Assembly (NCBI GenBank): GCA_914767715.1
Contig: OU612065.1
Span: 29,080,001 to 29,144,000, forward strand
Length of the DNA: 64,000 nt
Direction of reading: 5' to 3'
Origin: Membranipora membranacea
Taxonomy: Eukaryota > Bryozoa > Gymnolaemata > Cheilostomatida > Membraniporidae
Shown here: in pieces, positions 1 through 11,686 of the stretch
How positions within the stretch are numbered: position 1 is the first letter of the stretch
How the letters are laid out: the number at the start of each line of letters is the position of its first letter
Program-made: the position numbers and the translations under genes
The notes under the pieces: generated by a model
What the model was told of the DNA's origin: nothing
The model's database searches: none
What the model saw: the letters and a program-made list of their open reading frames with translations, nothing else

Positions 1-32
1 AAATTTTATGTTGATGTGTCTTTTATTATCAG

Positions 33-775
33 GATGACAAATTTACGAAGTTAGTGCTCCGATGTGCACGAGCTGGAATAGTGGGAGCCAACAGGAAATT
101 TGCGCTAGAGGATTGGTTTTGGTTCAATTACTTGCTTGAGGTAAGCATACCAGCACTTCAAAAGGGTGTTCTAGTGATCAGACATACAAATAAGGGACTC
201 CCTTATTTGTATGTCTGATCACTAGATGTTACATACTCCCTTAAAGGGATTATGTAACATTGAAATATCCATTATCATCGGCAAACAAATATGATGTCCA
301 ACCACGTATAGAGCCCTCAAATAGGTATCAAATCAAGGAGTTGGAAGTTTTAACTCTAACGCTGTGATCAAACACAATCTGAATGACAAGAGAATAATGA
401 GAAACTTGTTTTGTCAACTGGAATTAAGGTAACCTGTTTCATTTCAATCATCCTAGCTGCAAGGCACATTGCTGACTTTTACAGTTGTACTTATATTGGT
501 AAGATGATTGAATCCATAAGGTTTTGAAGTTTTAGCTCTACAGTCATTCTCCAATGTGTATAAGAATAATTATTACAATGTTCAGCTTCCATCTTTTCTG
601 GTCTGGACCTGGTTGGTAAATATCAAAATACACTTGCCTTGCTGAATTAACCTTTGATTTTATTGTTTTCTAGGTTATTATCAATGGCATTCAACTAGCT
701 GACAAAGTATCTCCTGGGGAAGCTGAAGGAGCATACCGAAGAAACCTAAACGAAGTGTTGTCCATCTCATTGTGA
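33..775 (+). CDS. 3' end (last two coding exons) of an unrecognised gene
   Basis: Two exons join in phase 0. Exon 33-140 follows an acceptor ending in TTATTATCAG and stops at a consensus donor (GAG|GTAAGC). Exon 674-775 follows TTTTCTAG and ends in TGA at 773-775. Together they encode a 69-residue C-terminus with a Trp/Phe-rich stretch (EDWFWFNYLLE) across the junction and an Ala/Gly/Glu helix-like tail. Consensus splice sites, matching phase and absence of stops support a true gene whose start lies left of the window. The 533-bp intron contains the perfect palindrome at 171-225. I do not recognise the family and give no function. A protein search with the 69 residues would settle identity. 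Confidence 0.7.
171..225. repeat. Perfect 27-bp-arm palindrome
   Basis: Arms 171-197 and 199-225 are exact reverse complements with a single-base spacer at 198. The arms begin CTAGTGATCAGACATAC. The element lies just inside the intron of the first gene, 31 bp after its donor, and directly abuts a second palindrome at 226-260. Confidence 0.95.
226..260. repeat. Near-perfect 35-bp palindrome, adjacent to the previous one
   Basis: The outer arms are ATGTTACATA and TATGTAACAT and the inner arms are TCCCTT and AAGGGA. Only one opposed pair (c/t position) fails to match. It shares the core GTTACATAC with the snap-back repeat at 3381-3445, which suggests a family. Confidence 0.9.
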
Positions 776-837
776 GACATATCATACAAACTTGCATACC
801 TTGCAATCATTCATTTATTCCTATAAATGTTCAAAGA

Positions 838-1045
838 CAAACCTACAAACCTGTTCTTTATTTCAATTTTATAATCCATGACTTTTATGCCTTCTATGCA
901 GTATTTTTACATAAACTTTTATTCTCAAAAGCAAACCTACAAACCTGTTGTTTATTTCAATTTTGTAATCCATGAATTCTGTGCCTTCTATGCTTTTTAT
1001 GCCTCTAAAACTACAAACCTGTTGTTTATTTCAGTATTATTTTTA
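838..1045. repeat. Tandem repeat, about 94 bp, two and a half copies
   Basis: The motif CTACAAACCTGTT followed by TTTATTTCA recurs at about 845, 940 and 1010, and the intervening text (ATAATCCATGA, CCTTCTATG) is shared between the first two units. Short open frames here are by-products of the repeat. It lies just past the stop of the upstream gene and could be in its 3' UTR. Confidence 0.7.
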
Positions 1046-1373
1046 CATGTAAGAAGGTGATCGGTATATCTTCAATAATATATTAGTTGAACATCACTTA
1101 ATTAGTCACACACAGATATTTGAATATTTTCAGGACTTGAGTGTACAAGATCCTAGTCCTAGAATCGTAACAAAATCGACATCATAAAGAGTTATCCACT
1201 CTCTGATCAGTGAAATCAGATCTATGTTGTAGCGTGAAAAAACATGGAATTGGTCTTTGCATTCTACTCCTTGGTTTCAAACACTACTGAGTTGTTTTCT
1301 ATATAAAAATATATGAACTAACATGGTTAAGTGCAGTTGGTCAACCAGACCTTGAGCAATGCATCGGCTTGTG

Positions 1374-2650
1374 AATCCAGTCAATTAGACTAAATTTTCA
1401 AATCTATGTTTTTCAATCCTACATAGTATGACATAGATTTGGTTGTAGGTCAGAGAGTAAACTCATAAAAATATTGTTGGCGTCCCTCGTCTGTTTCATA
1501 TATATACCATCTATTGTTTATGATTCAAATACTATTCATGGCACATTCCATTCTCGCTGTTGACACTAGTTGCAATCATTAAAATTCTTTGGTTAGACAC
1601 ACTACATCATTTTGTACACATGCATAAGAATTAATACGATAAGGATTTTTTTAGTAACACTGCCCGTTCATCATTGCAAAAAAGCAAGCCAAGTAGACTA
1701 AGTCCTCAAATCTATGTAAAATAGATCTACGTAGGATGACATAGATTTGGTTGTTTTGTTAAAAGAGGGGACAACTCGCTCATAAAAAAACCGATTTGGC
1801 GCTTCGTGTCTGTATTAATCGGGGACCAACTTTCTGTATTAATCAAGAACTACAACATTTTGAATGAATGTAAACCTCAATGTATTGCTGTAAAATTAAT
1901 GTTTTATGTACCATCGAGGTATTGTATCAGTTTCCCTTACAGCCCACAACACTCCGTATCCTCCTCGATGGCACCAGTAGGAAACCCCCAAAACTATCAG
2001 CTTGACTCACGACGCATACATAAGAATTAATACAATTAATTGCTGTCAATAACATATTCAGACCGTGTTCGATATTTTTGATATGTTTGATACCGCTGTA
2101 CACTTTATCTGGAGAAAAAGCAAGCCAAGTAGACTAAGTCATCAATTCTATGTAAAATAACACAACGTAGGATAACATAGATTTGGGTGTTTTGTTCAAA
2201 GAGGGGACAACTCACTCATACAAAAACCGATTTGGCGCTTCTCGTCTGTATTAATCAGGGACCAACTCTCTGTATTAATCAAGCACTACAAGCTTTCGAA
2301 TGAATGTAAACCTCAATGTATTGCTGTAAAAATATTTTATATATGCCATATAGGCATTGGATCAGTTCCCCTCGCAGCCCGCGACACCCCCTATCCACCT
2401 TGATAGTGAGACAGGCTGGAAACTCCCAAACCCCTGAGCTTGACTTACTACATATACATAAGAATTAATAGAATTAATTGCAGTAAATCACAGATTCAGA
2501 CTGTGTTTGATATGTTTGATACTGCGGTTCGTTCGTCGGAGAAAAAAGCAAGCTGAGAAGACTAAGTCCCCAAATCTATGTAAAATAACACTACTTAGGA
2601 TGACATAGATTTGGTTGTTTTGATGAAAGAGGGGACAACTCACTCAACAT
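1374..2650. repeat. Tandem satellite with about 430-bp unit, roughly three copies
   Basis: The phrase AAGCAAGC...AGACTAAGTC starts units at 1682, 2118 and 2546 (spacings 436 and 428), and a partial, more diverged unit begins near 1374. Each unit keeps a hairpin made of AAATCTATGT and ACATAGATTT separated by about 20 variable bases, plus the phrase CTGTATTAATC. No protein is encoded. The hairpin is kept better than its loop. Confidence 0.85.
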
Positions 2651-3380
2651 ATTGAATGAGTCCCTGGGCTGTTTCAATCAAGATTTAGAACCTTTTGAAC
2701 CAAGGTTAGCTTTCAAACTAAATACCAAGTGCAAATGCAAACTCCTCTGATATTTAAATCACCTGTACCTGGTTCAATACATTATATGTTTTATTAGTGG
2801 TAGTTGTCTACTCCTTCCCACACCGGCCAATTCTATGTCATCTACTTGAAATCTATGTTTGTTATGATCACGTGTCCAAAATATTGACCTAATTCGCGAA
2901 TTCTTTTGAAAATAGCATTCACCTTTAGAAGCCTTGATACGGTTGACCTTGGAATGTGTGACCTTTCCCACAGACTTCTAGCTTTGAAAGCTGAATATAA
3001 AATGATTGATTCAAAATACAATTGTCTGTTTTGATAACCTATGATCTATATGCAAGAGAATCTCACTGTGGGTAAGTAAAGAGCAGCCTGCATAACAAGG
3101 TTTGCTGTTCGGCTGGTTCTTTGCTAGCCTATTTTGGACATGCTTGAATAAGGGATACATAAGGTTTACCACCACGCGTCCACTATGGCATTTTCCTTCA
3201 CAAACTTATGAATCAACCACCAAAAAACCACCCAGCGGGTTAAGACACATAGCTTATAAACTAGACGTATTGACTTACTTGGTTACTCACTGACTGAAGG
3301 CAAATACCTGGGTTAGTAGTAATTAGTCAGTTGTCACTTTTGTTTCACCTCCCTGATTAATAATGTAAGTTAGTAGGCCT
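2651..3380. other. Intergenic, no gene seen
   Basis: Short frames on both strands resemble no protein. Apart from a lone copy of the satellite phrase AAATCTATGTTTG near 2850, I see nothing. Confidence 0.4.
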
Positions 3381-3445
3381 ATTTATTAGTATGTAACTTC
3401 TTGGTCTTTCTGCCAGAATGACCAAGAAGTTACATACTAATAAAT
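3381..3445. repeat. Snap-back repeat with perfect 26-bp arms
   Basis: Arms 3381-3406 and 3420-3445 are exact reverse complements (ATTTATTAGTATGTAACTTC...) around a 13-base loop. It shares GTATGTAAC with the palindrome at 226-260. It is the first of three foldbacks within 325 bp. Confidence 0.95.
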
Positions 3446-3471
3446 AATCATAGGTGTCTCATTGAATCAAC

Positions 3472-3632
3472 GGATGATAGTTCTCTGCGATCAGAGGCAT
3501 TGCTACATTGGCCCCTAGGACTTAAATGTGCCAAAAGGCATGTAACAGAACTAGTGACTTTGGTTGGCACTTTTATTAATTAAGTCCTAGGGCCAATGTG
3601 GCAATGGCCTCTGTTGCAAAGAGCTGTCATCC
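3472..3632. repeat. Imperfect inverted repeat, about 53-bp arms
   Basis: Left arm 3472-3525 (begins GGATGATAG, ends CCTAGGACTTAA) pairs with right arm 3580-3632 (begins TTAAGTCCTAGG, ends GTCATCC) with a few mismatches and one-base gaps. The spacer is about 54 bp and itself contains GTGCCA/TGGCAC. The layout is that of a foldback or miniature inverted-repeat element. Confidence 0.85.
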
Positions 3633-3643
3633 ATTCATGAAAA

Positions 3644-3702
3644 TGGCTAAGTGCCCATACAGAACTTGACATAGTAAGTCAAGTTCTGTATGCGAGTAGC
3701 CA
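3644..3702. repeat. Snap-back repeat with perfect 15-bp core arms
   Basis: The core arms CATACAGAACTTGAC (3656-3670) and its reverse complement (3678-3692) flank a 7-base loop. Outer TGGCTA and TAGCCA extend the stem with mismatches. Confidence 0.9.
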
Positions 3703-4301
3703 CATTTATTAAACAGTGATAGGGATAGTAGACGTAGTGGAGAGTTGTTGGGTGCAGTCCAATGTTGTGTACTGAGACAGAGGCAACACACCACTTGCAG
3801 TGATGAGCAGTTTGCAGGACACCCTCACGCAGACAGTAAAGACATGTAAGTCCCAGGGGCCCATGTCACGCAGGTACTACAGCACCCACAACACGTTACA
3901 CTGATGTACTGGCCTTGCGTGCTGAAAGTTATATAGGTCCTATACAGCAGGTGTTGTGGTGCTTGGATTGCTACCACCACTTGCTTTTACACCTTACTGC
4001 TCCTAAGACTGCCTAATAACAGTCTTGCCACGCCTTGCAACCCCGTCACCAGTGCCTGTTTTGTGTCCATTCATAACTGCATAATTATTTGTAATGACAA
4101 GTGCTTGCAGAGACCATTCCTTGCATGTGAAGATACACTCCGGGACAGGATGCCATAATTTCTCCTCTATATATGGTATTGCAGTTGTTCCATGACAGAT
4201 ATCTCCCACAGACTGTTGGGACATGAGAATAGGGTCGAAATCAACTAATCAAACAAATATACTCTATGCTTTAAAATATCTAAATTAGTCTAGGCAAGAC
4301 A
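3703..4301. other. Intergenic, no gene seen
   Basis: I find no convincing frame or repeat here. The 73-codon minus frame at 4003-4224 has no splice context or recognisable motif. Confidence 0.35.
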
Positions 4302-4303
4302 TA

Positions 4304-5284
4304 GGGGAAGGCGGGGCACGTTGAGCCATGGGGCACGTTGATTCATCCCACTTATTTCAAATATCATTTTATGTTTTGAGTTTTCCCCTCCATCAGAGGT
4401 CATGTGACCAAAGGCACCCTTTTTGAGCAGACAAAAAGAAAGATAGCTACTAAGGGAAGATAATTATTGAGTTTTTCATTGTTTTTAGCGTAAAAAGTAA
4501 ATACTGCGCCAATCGACGGAAATGTCATTTATTCCCAACAAGGCGTGACTGAGAAGTTGCAACTTTTATTATGTGATAACATCATATTTAGTCTCAAAAT
4601 CACATAATCTAAACTTATCTCTGATGGAGAGATTTTGTTGAACTCGAATTGAAAGCGAAAAACAGGCTGTTGGGGCACATTGAGCCATGCCCGTTGGGGC
4701 ACGTTGAGCCATGCTCCGCAGTATATAAATGTTATATGATGAAAGTGTATATGAAGTATATGTTCACAAAAACATTGCAATTGATGTTTCTTTAATGAAG
4801 TCAGCAATTACCCTGAGTTCACTTTTCCCTTCACTTATCACCAAGTTTGCCGTGTGCAAGTTTTCCTCTACCACAAAAATTTAAGACATTTATTTGTGTT
4901 GCGAATTATATTTTATAGTTCATTTGAGTGAAAAAATGCGCTGTTGCAATGAATTTGGTTCCTTTCCTTTATTTCTTATGGTTGCAATGAATTAAAAAGT
5001 TATCATCAGCAAAGAGATGACCATAAGAGAGTGGCTCAACGTGCCCCATTCAAAATGCGGACCCGGCTCAACGTGCCCCGTGCTTGGGGCACGTTGAGCC
5101 GCTTCCCGATTTTTTTTGAAACAGCAATATTTCCTTTTCTTGCTGCAATAGGTTTCTGACCTCACTCATGTTGATGGAAGACATGAAGACCAATTTCAGT
5201 GCCAATTTTTGTTAATCTGGCACAATTCAACTGCATGTTACAATAAAATATGTAAAAACTGGCTCAACGTACCCCGCCTTCCCC
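4304..5284. mobile_element. 981-bp non-autonomous TIR DNA transposon flanked by TA
   Basis: The ends are near-perfect terminal inverted repeats beginning GGGGAAGGCGGGGCACG at the left and matching in reverse at the right, with one mismatch over 24 bp. Both ends are flanked by TA (4302-4303 and 5285-5286), consistent with a TA target duplication. The 15-mer GGGGCACGTTGAGCC or a close variant occurs at 4313, 4330 (truncated), 4672, 4696 and 5086, and inverted at 5033, 5065 and 5261. The interior encodes no transposase; the minus frame at 4529-4807 is not protein-like. TA duplication is shared by Tc1/mariner-like and some other superfamilies, so the class is not fixed. It ends 90 bp before the DUSP12 ATG. 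Confidence 0.9.
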
Positions 5285-5374
5285 TAGCCAAATAAGCTAA
5301 CCAAAAAATAATTTCCTCATTTATCATCAATTTCAATTAAGCAAGTCATAAATGGTTCATCTGTTTTCCAGATA

Positions 5375-8300
5375 ATGCCGGTTCAAGTACTAGACAATCT
5401 GTTCATTGGAGGTTTGGATGACGTGGAGAATGTTGACACTATACAATCACTTGGTATAAAATGCATACTGACAGTTGATAGTAAACCACTGATGAACACT
5501 AAACAGTTGGTTGACAGTGGTGAGGTGAGATGTGACCATGTAAGGATACTAGACTTAGACACAGAGGACCTGCTATCTCATCTACCTAACACTACACAGC
5601 TCATAGATAGATGCAGGAGCGAGGAGTCCCCTGTCATTGTTCATTGGTTCGTATAAGTCTTCAGTCTACTTTTTAGTCAAAGAATAAGAACAAAGTGAGC
5701 CGAGTTCATATACTTGATGCGTTAGAGATAAGTTGCCTACATTTCCTTGCAAAAGAGAGAGGCAAGTTTTCCATAACAAATAGAAATCTCAAAACTGAGG
5801 CTCAACGCTTAACTCTACCTAGCTTGTGTTTGATTTCAGGAAAAACTCAAAATAGGTCATTTGTGTGATATTAATTGAGGCTTTTTGACAGGCGTCCAAA
5901 TGACACTATCAGCTTGTGATACCTCATGCTATTGGATAGCTTTAAAAAGCTTTTGAAGATCCTTGAATACTGCTGATTAAACTATACTGCTCTATACTGG
6001 GATACCCAATGTAAGGTGTAAGGAGGTGAATATTGATGCTCCTTTACCAACAACCTACTACATAGTTTTGACCACATATTATTTACAAACTCCTTGATTT
6101 GCATTCTTCATTTTACCATCTATAGCCGTCAATGTATTTGTGTATTTATCAGCCATGCAGGAAGGTCGAGGAGCGCCTCTGTTGTCATCGCTTATCTTAT
6201 GTGGAAACTTCAGATGAGCTACAAGGACAGCTTCAAATATCTGAGAAAACTGAAACCAGATATAAGGTGCGTAACACTACCTCCGTCTATAGTCAAACTG
6301 CAGAGTCTCCAATTCGGGAGTTAACTGCACTCTCTTATCAAACTCTTTCCTCTTTTCATTAGTTATCACATGCCACTAGATCAATCCATTTATAGTCTCA
6401 GCTTCTTGACAGTACCGGAATTTGTTAAGACACACTCTCCTCCATCTGGGGTTTAAAGACTATGACATTGTAGTCTTATCCCTTAGATGATTTTCTTGTA
6501 TCAAATATTTTCTACTCATGTGCCCTCTGTCTGAGCTTAGCGATTACGTTGGGATGAATCATTGTAATTCATTGTTACTTGAGTTTATGTGGTATGTCTC
6601 ATAGTACGTTAGAGTCGCTCGCAGGATAGGGCAACTTTGAAAAAGTGTAACTATATAATGGTAAAACAAGCGGTAACCTTGCAGATGGTACCCTGGTGGT
6701 GTGTTTTAAATGTATTTCATTTGTGCCTAAGTTTCCAAATCGATATTTTGTCTATATTTAATATTTTTCACGCCATGATATTAAATATCTGATGAATGGA
6801 GGAAATTTAAAACCAAATCCTGATGTGATAGCTATGGAAATTGTGGTGTAAAACTTTGACCCTACTTCGTTGTGTTGAAAATAACAACATTCCATTCCAA
6901 TTCCATCTGGCTAGGATAAAACACCTAGACTGAATCTGAATTTGTGTCAAGGATGTTTTGGTTCTGTTGATAGACATGATGATTGATTGAATCTAATAAT
7001 TATGGTACCATCTTATCAACAATGAGTAGGATGATTTAAAACTACCCAAGTGTACATGCATGTGTTGTAAATTTTACAGACCTAATGATGGATTTGTCGA
7101 GCAGTTGAGAATGTTTGAAGCAATGGAGTGGAAATTAGACAGAACTAGTCCAATATTCCGACAGTACCAGCTGGAGAGAATAAGTCACATGATCTCACAG
7201 GGCAAAGGTCAGTCTTAATTTTTTTTTAAATGATTGCGGCATTCTTGTGAGACGCTTTCAAACTGATGATTAGATCAGGTTTTATTCAATTTGCCTGCAA
7301 TTCAGGTTGCTCCCATTACTGTTGAGCTGTTGGCTGTGGCTGGCTCTGAAGGCTCACCTGAGTCAGGTGATGGGTAGTTGTAATATATAATGAATATGAT
7401 ATAATTGGGTAAAGTCTTGTTTTCCCCAACAAATAGTGGGTCTGGGGAAAAAAGTATAAAATTTTTGATCAACAAATATTTGGCAAATTATTTTAAATCA
7501 AGACACTGCCAATATTACCATTTATAGCTTCGGAGATATCAACTCATTTTTGACCCATTGTATAACCTCACAATATGAAAACATGAAATTGCAGTATTAT
7601 CTCAAAATCACACAAGGGTATACCTATTGAATGTTGTGAATTGTATGCAGAAATTGGGCAGGTACAATATGAACATGTATATTTAATGAAAATTAGCAGT
7701 CAAATTGGAAAAACAAAATTTCAAGAATTAGCGAAAATCACAGGAAAAATTTGACAATGAAAAGCAGTAGTAATGTAAAAGACCCTTCCGCACGACATGT
7801 TCTTAATTATTTGTCCTCTCTGGTGAATCCTGCTTGAGGAACTTAAAAATGTTTAATTTAAGGCAGAAACAAATTTAGACAATCCAGTCTCTCTTCTAGG
7901 TTATGTGAGACTCCCTGTTCTGTGTTGAACTGTTTTTTGTCATCCGTTGGCCAGTGGGCTGTTGGTTGTGCCTAGAAAAACTTGTTTTGTTAGCATCTAC
8001 ATTGTTAACATAATATGCCACACTGATTTAATGTACCAAAATAAAGATTAGAAAGATATGACATGTGACACCTGAAACATTACTGCAAGCTGTTTTAATG
8101 TGCCCAGGACCGCACCATAGAGCTATTATATAATAACTCTATGGGCCACACATATTGCTTGCGGGCCACACACTTTGCTAGCAGGCCACACACATTGCTA
8201 GCTTATTAGCTGGGCCATCATCTGGGTTCCAGAATTTTTTTACTTTCAATTACTTGCCAACAAATTGATCTGATCCACCGACTCTCAGATCTTTCATCAT

Positions 8301-11300
8301 ATTATTAACCTTACCAAACTATCATAATGTTGTTATTATTAAATAGTTATGCGATTTTTTTTGTGCCCTCTTTATTTTTTCATTACTGTACGCTTTGAAG
8401 ATGAGCTCCTAGGGCTTGCCCGTCTATAATATATTTTAGTAATTTAAAGCTATGGATGCAAGCACTGACACTACAGTTTATTATGAGAAGTGGATTTGCT
8501 TGCTGCTGTTTATTTAATTTTTGTCGACAAGCAGAATGCAGCGGATGGTCTTATGTTGTGATTGGATTTTCGTGTCAAATTGGGCCTTTTTCCTTTGTAG
8601 AACTGGCACAGCTGACTGGTGAATTTGAGTCGTATCACAGCTCACAAAATTTGTCGCAAACTACATACAAGTGTAAAAAGTGCAGGTATGTATTATACTA
8701 GTCTCTGGCTCGGGTTGTTCTGATGCTGAATTGGTCATGACTCATTTGGTGGTGGTTGTCTCACAGTATTTTTATGTTTGTGAAATAAGCGTAACATACA
8801 ACATAGTCCTTGGCTGAATAATCCTGATTTTTGTTGCCCAGTGAGGCCTGGTGGATACTAATTTTGCTCTTGATGGCCACACATGTAAGGCTCCATCATA
8901 TGGTGGGAAACAATGTGATACAGCTACTGGCATGCCCACACTGCATTAAGTAAGGCTGTCAGTAATTGTGAAGCAAATAATAGTATGTTTAAATAATAAT
9001 AAAATTTTTGCGTGTGGCGAAGGGCCAATTTTGTTTTATTGTGAAATCACGAACATGAAATTTGGTCATTTTCATGTTTGACCTTTGTATGTATGGGTTG
9101 AACTGCGCTATGTGACAGATGTTTAGCCCTTAGGCAGAATTACACGGTATCCGGTAGAGCAACTTTCCTACCTATAGATATGCAGTTCAATGACTGTGAT
9201 ATGTCTTGATAGATGGAATTGTTGACACAAACCGGATGAGAAACTTTCCCGGACACCCATTTGATTCCCCTGCTCCAGGTCAAAGCAATTCATTGAACTC
9301 ACAGTTCTGTTTCTTAACTAAGTACCCATTCAAGTAAACAAGATGCAGGTGAAACTTTGCCCATCAACATATGCATTTGTGAATAAATTTCCCAGAAAGC
9401 TGCATGATAATATTTTAATTTCCAACTAATGACTTTCGCTATCCAACAGAGGAATTTAACTTCCTGTTGTTGGTGAGTCTGATTGTATTGTAACGGACCA
9501 AACATTAAAAAGGATTCTCTCTAAAAGTCATATAAACTATGAGTTTTGCTGCCCAGAGCTTCGAATTAAATTGATGTTCCTGATAACACGATGAATATTG
9601 CGGTGTTTCTCAAATTTCCGGCACTGTTGCACTACATTAAAAGCATATGTCTGTTATGATCATGTAAGTAAATCTATAATAGCCCATATTTATGATGTTG
9701 CTTGGCTACTGATAGGCTACAGCAGCAGCTGGTGTATATACTTCATAAATTTATCAGATTATATCACGTTTATTCAGACGCTTGCTGCTAACAGAGGGAC
9801 AAGTCATACCTCATACAGAGGGAGGAGGGGAGGCCACGTTCCTCAGACCGTGGGAGAAGCGCACTCAGAGCTCTGCTGATAAACGATGTACCTCTTCTCT
9901 GTTTGTGGAGCCTGTTCAGTGGATGCTCAGACTTGGACTTCATGAGCAACAAGGCAAGGTAAGGTTTTCACATGAAGGACATAATAATTTATGGTTTTAA
10001 ATTTAACAACCCAGCGGAAAAAATTAATTTGCAGGTTTAAACTTATGCAACTCATTTATTTGTTTGAAAATGTTCCTAAATATAATTGTTCTTATATTTT
10101 TTAAAAAGTGAAAAATTTAAATTATTTTTTAATCCTTTACCATAGCCTAGCCTTAAGATTTTCAATATTGGATGGCTAACCTCTAACTTCTCAGTATCTA
10201 AAAGCAATGACTTAATTTTGTCTGATGTATTTGGGATGTATCTCATGTTTTTCTTCGAGCTAATTACCAAACAGAATTGTTCCTGAGGCATATGTAAATT
10301 CTTTTTTGCTTATCATTTATGCATATACCATACTATCAAAACACTAAGAAACAACTTCTAGTATGCGTGTACAGGTTTTCTGCATACCAACAAGCGGCTG
10401 ATTTTCCCTGATGTTGTTTCAGATTTCTTGTGTGAAATGTGGAGCTAAGATTGGATCATGGAGCTGGTCTGGTAAGTTATTTAGATTTCCAAAGTTAATG
10501 TACAGCTTGAGATGTCAGTAAAAATATAAATTTATTGACAGACTCTGAATTCTCTAAATGGTATCAACAGCACTGATACAGAGAGTAAACCTAAAATGTG
10601 GCTGTGTTGGTTCAAACCAAACTTATGTAAAACCTATGAAAAGTTTGTACAAAAATCCAAATATTTAATAATGTAACCAGTGCAAGGTGTGCAGTTTGGA
10701 TTCTTGGATTATTATTTTAATAAAAAAAAATTCAATTCAATTTATTTCACCTGCAGTTATAAAATATCCCTTAACGCAGAAGTAATAAAATGGTGTTTAT
10801 GCATACTAAACTCAATTTTTTTTGTGGTATAAAAATTATTTATTATTTAGATTAATTTAAGATTGTTTTGAAGGTTCTCAATAAATTTTTTGGTCCTGAT
10901 TATTTTTTATGATTTTAACTCATCTGAAATATGAGTAATAGTCAGGTCTACAAGGTCAAAAAAAGCCGTTCTATAATTTTGATGTTTTGCCATACAAAAT
11001 GCTAAAATGTTGATAGAAAGATAATTTTATGTTGAGAGGAGGGGTGTTTATAATCCAACATATATTTGAAGTGGTCCCTCCGCCTATTTTATAAATTTTC
11101 CGTGATTTTTGGTTTCTTTGTCCACTGAAATTTCTTTTGTGTGAAACCGTGGTGTGAGTGGAATTACTCTCAGTATAACAGGCTTATAGTTATATGAGTC
11201 AAACCATAATCAACCCTTTTTTCTAACTTTATGTTTCTTTCTGACACCTACCAGCATAGATTTGTTAACTAGCTATTTTTTTGCATTCAGTTTTAGTCAT

Positions 11301-11485
11301 ATTCATGTCTTATGTAAATGAGAAATTAATGTAGCATACTATACCATAATTTGTTTATATTTACAGGTGAAAGGTGTAACTGTGGCACTTGGGTAACTCC
11401 AGCATTTCATATCGACACGAAGAAGGTGGACAAGTCAGTACCTGTGTCAGCTCTCAAAACTGTAGCAACCAATCAACCGTCATAA
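5375..11485 (+). CDS. DUSP12: Dual-specificity phosphatase 12 (YVH1-like), complete, 7 coding exons
   Basis: Coding exons: 5375-5646, 6153-6266, 7080-7207, 8601-8685, 9778-9958, 10423-10471, 11367-11485. Phases agree throughout and give 315 aa plus TAA, close to the roughly 340 aa of human DUSP12. The first intron splits the catalytic Cys codon; joined, it gives the HCX5R loop HCHAGRSRS with Cys91 and Arg97. Residues 1-150 are the phosphatase domain. The C-terminal zinc-binding half carries Cys196/Cys199, Cys237, the signature EPVQWM (244-249), Cys263/Cys266 and Cys280/Cys282 before GTWVTPAF. In yeast and mammals this family acts in late 60S ribosome maturation and stress response and dephosphorylates phospho-Tyr/Ser/Thr. 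All catalytic residues are present. The first donor is GT but weak (GTTCGT). An AG at 5370-5371 after TGTTTTCC lies just before the ATG, suggesting a 5' UTR intron or trans-splicing. Confidence 0.96.
8115..8144. repeat. 30-bp palindrome in DUSP12 intron 3
   Basis: CCATAGAG (8115-8122) and CTCTATGG (8137-8144) enclose an inner near-palindrome TATTATATAATA. It overlaps the start of the 20-bp tandem repeat that follows. Confidence 0.85.
8143..8202. repeat. 20-bp tandem repeat, three units
   Basis: GGGCCACACA plus ATTGCT-like sequence begins at 8143, 8163 and 8183 with exact 20-bp spacing. It is intronic, in DUSP12 intron 3. Confidence 0.9.
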
Positions 11486-11686
11486 TAAGGTACACTCAGA
11501 AAAAGTTTCATTTGTAATAAGGGACATTTGTAATTGAGTCCACAAAAAAAATGTACGCTGATAATACAGTACAAATATGATAGATATTTTCTATGTGCAA
11601 GTGAGATGGTTTCACACTGAATTGTCCTGTAAACCTTAATAATTATATGACAGTGACAATGAAATGTGAAATGATTTTGAATACAA

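Noticed and set aside
4529-4807. Minus frame of 92 codons as the transposase of the TIR element
   Set aside because: It spans two copies of the subterminal 15-mer, is His/Phe-rich and has no DDE motif.
9314-9505. Minus and plus short frames inside DUSP12 introns as genes
   Set aside because: Intronic shadows without motifs, starts or splice sites.
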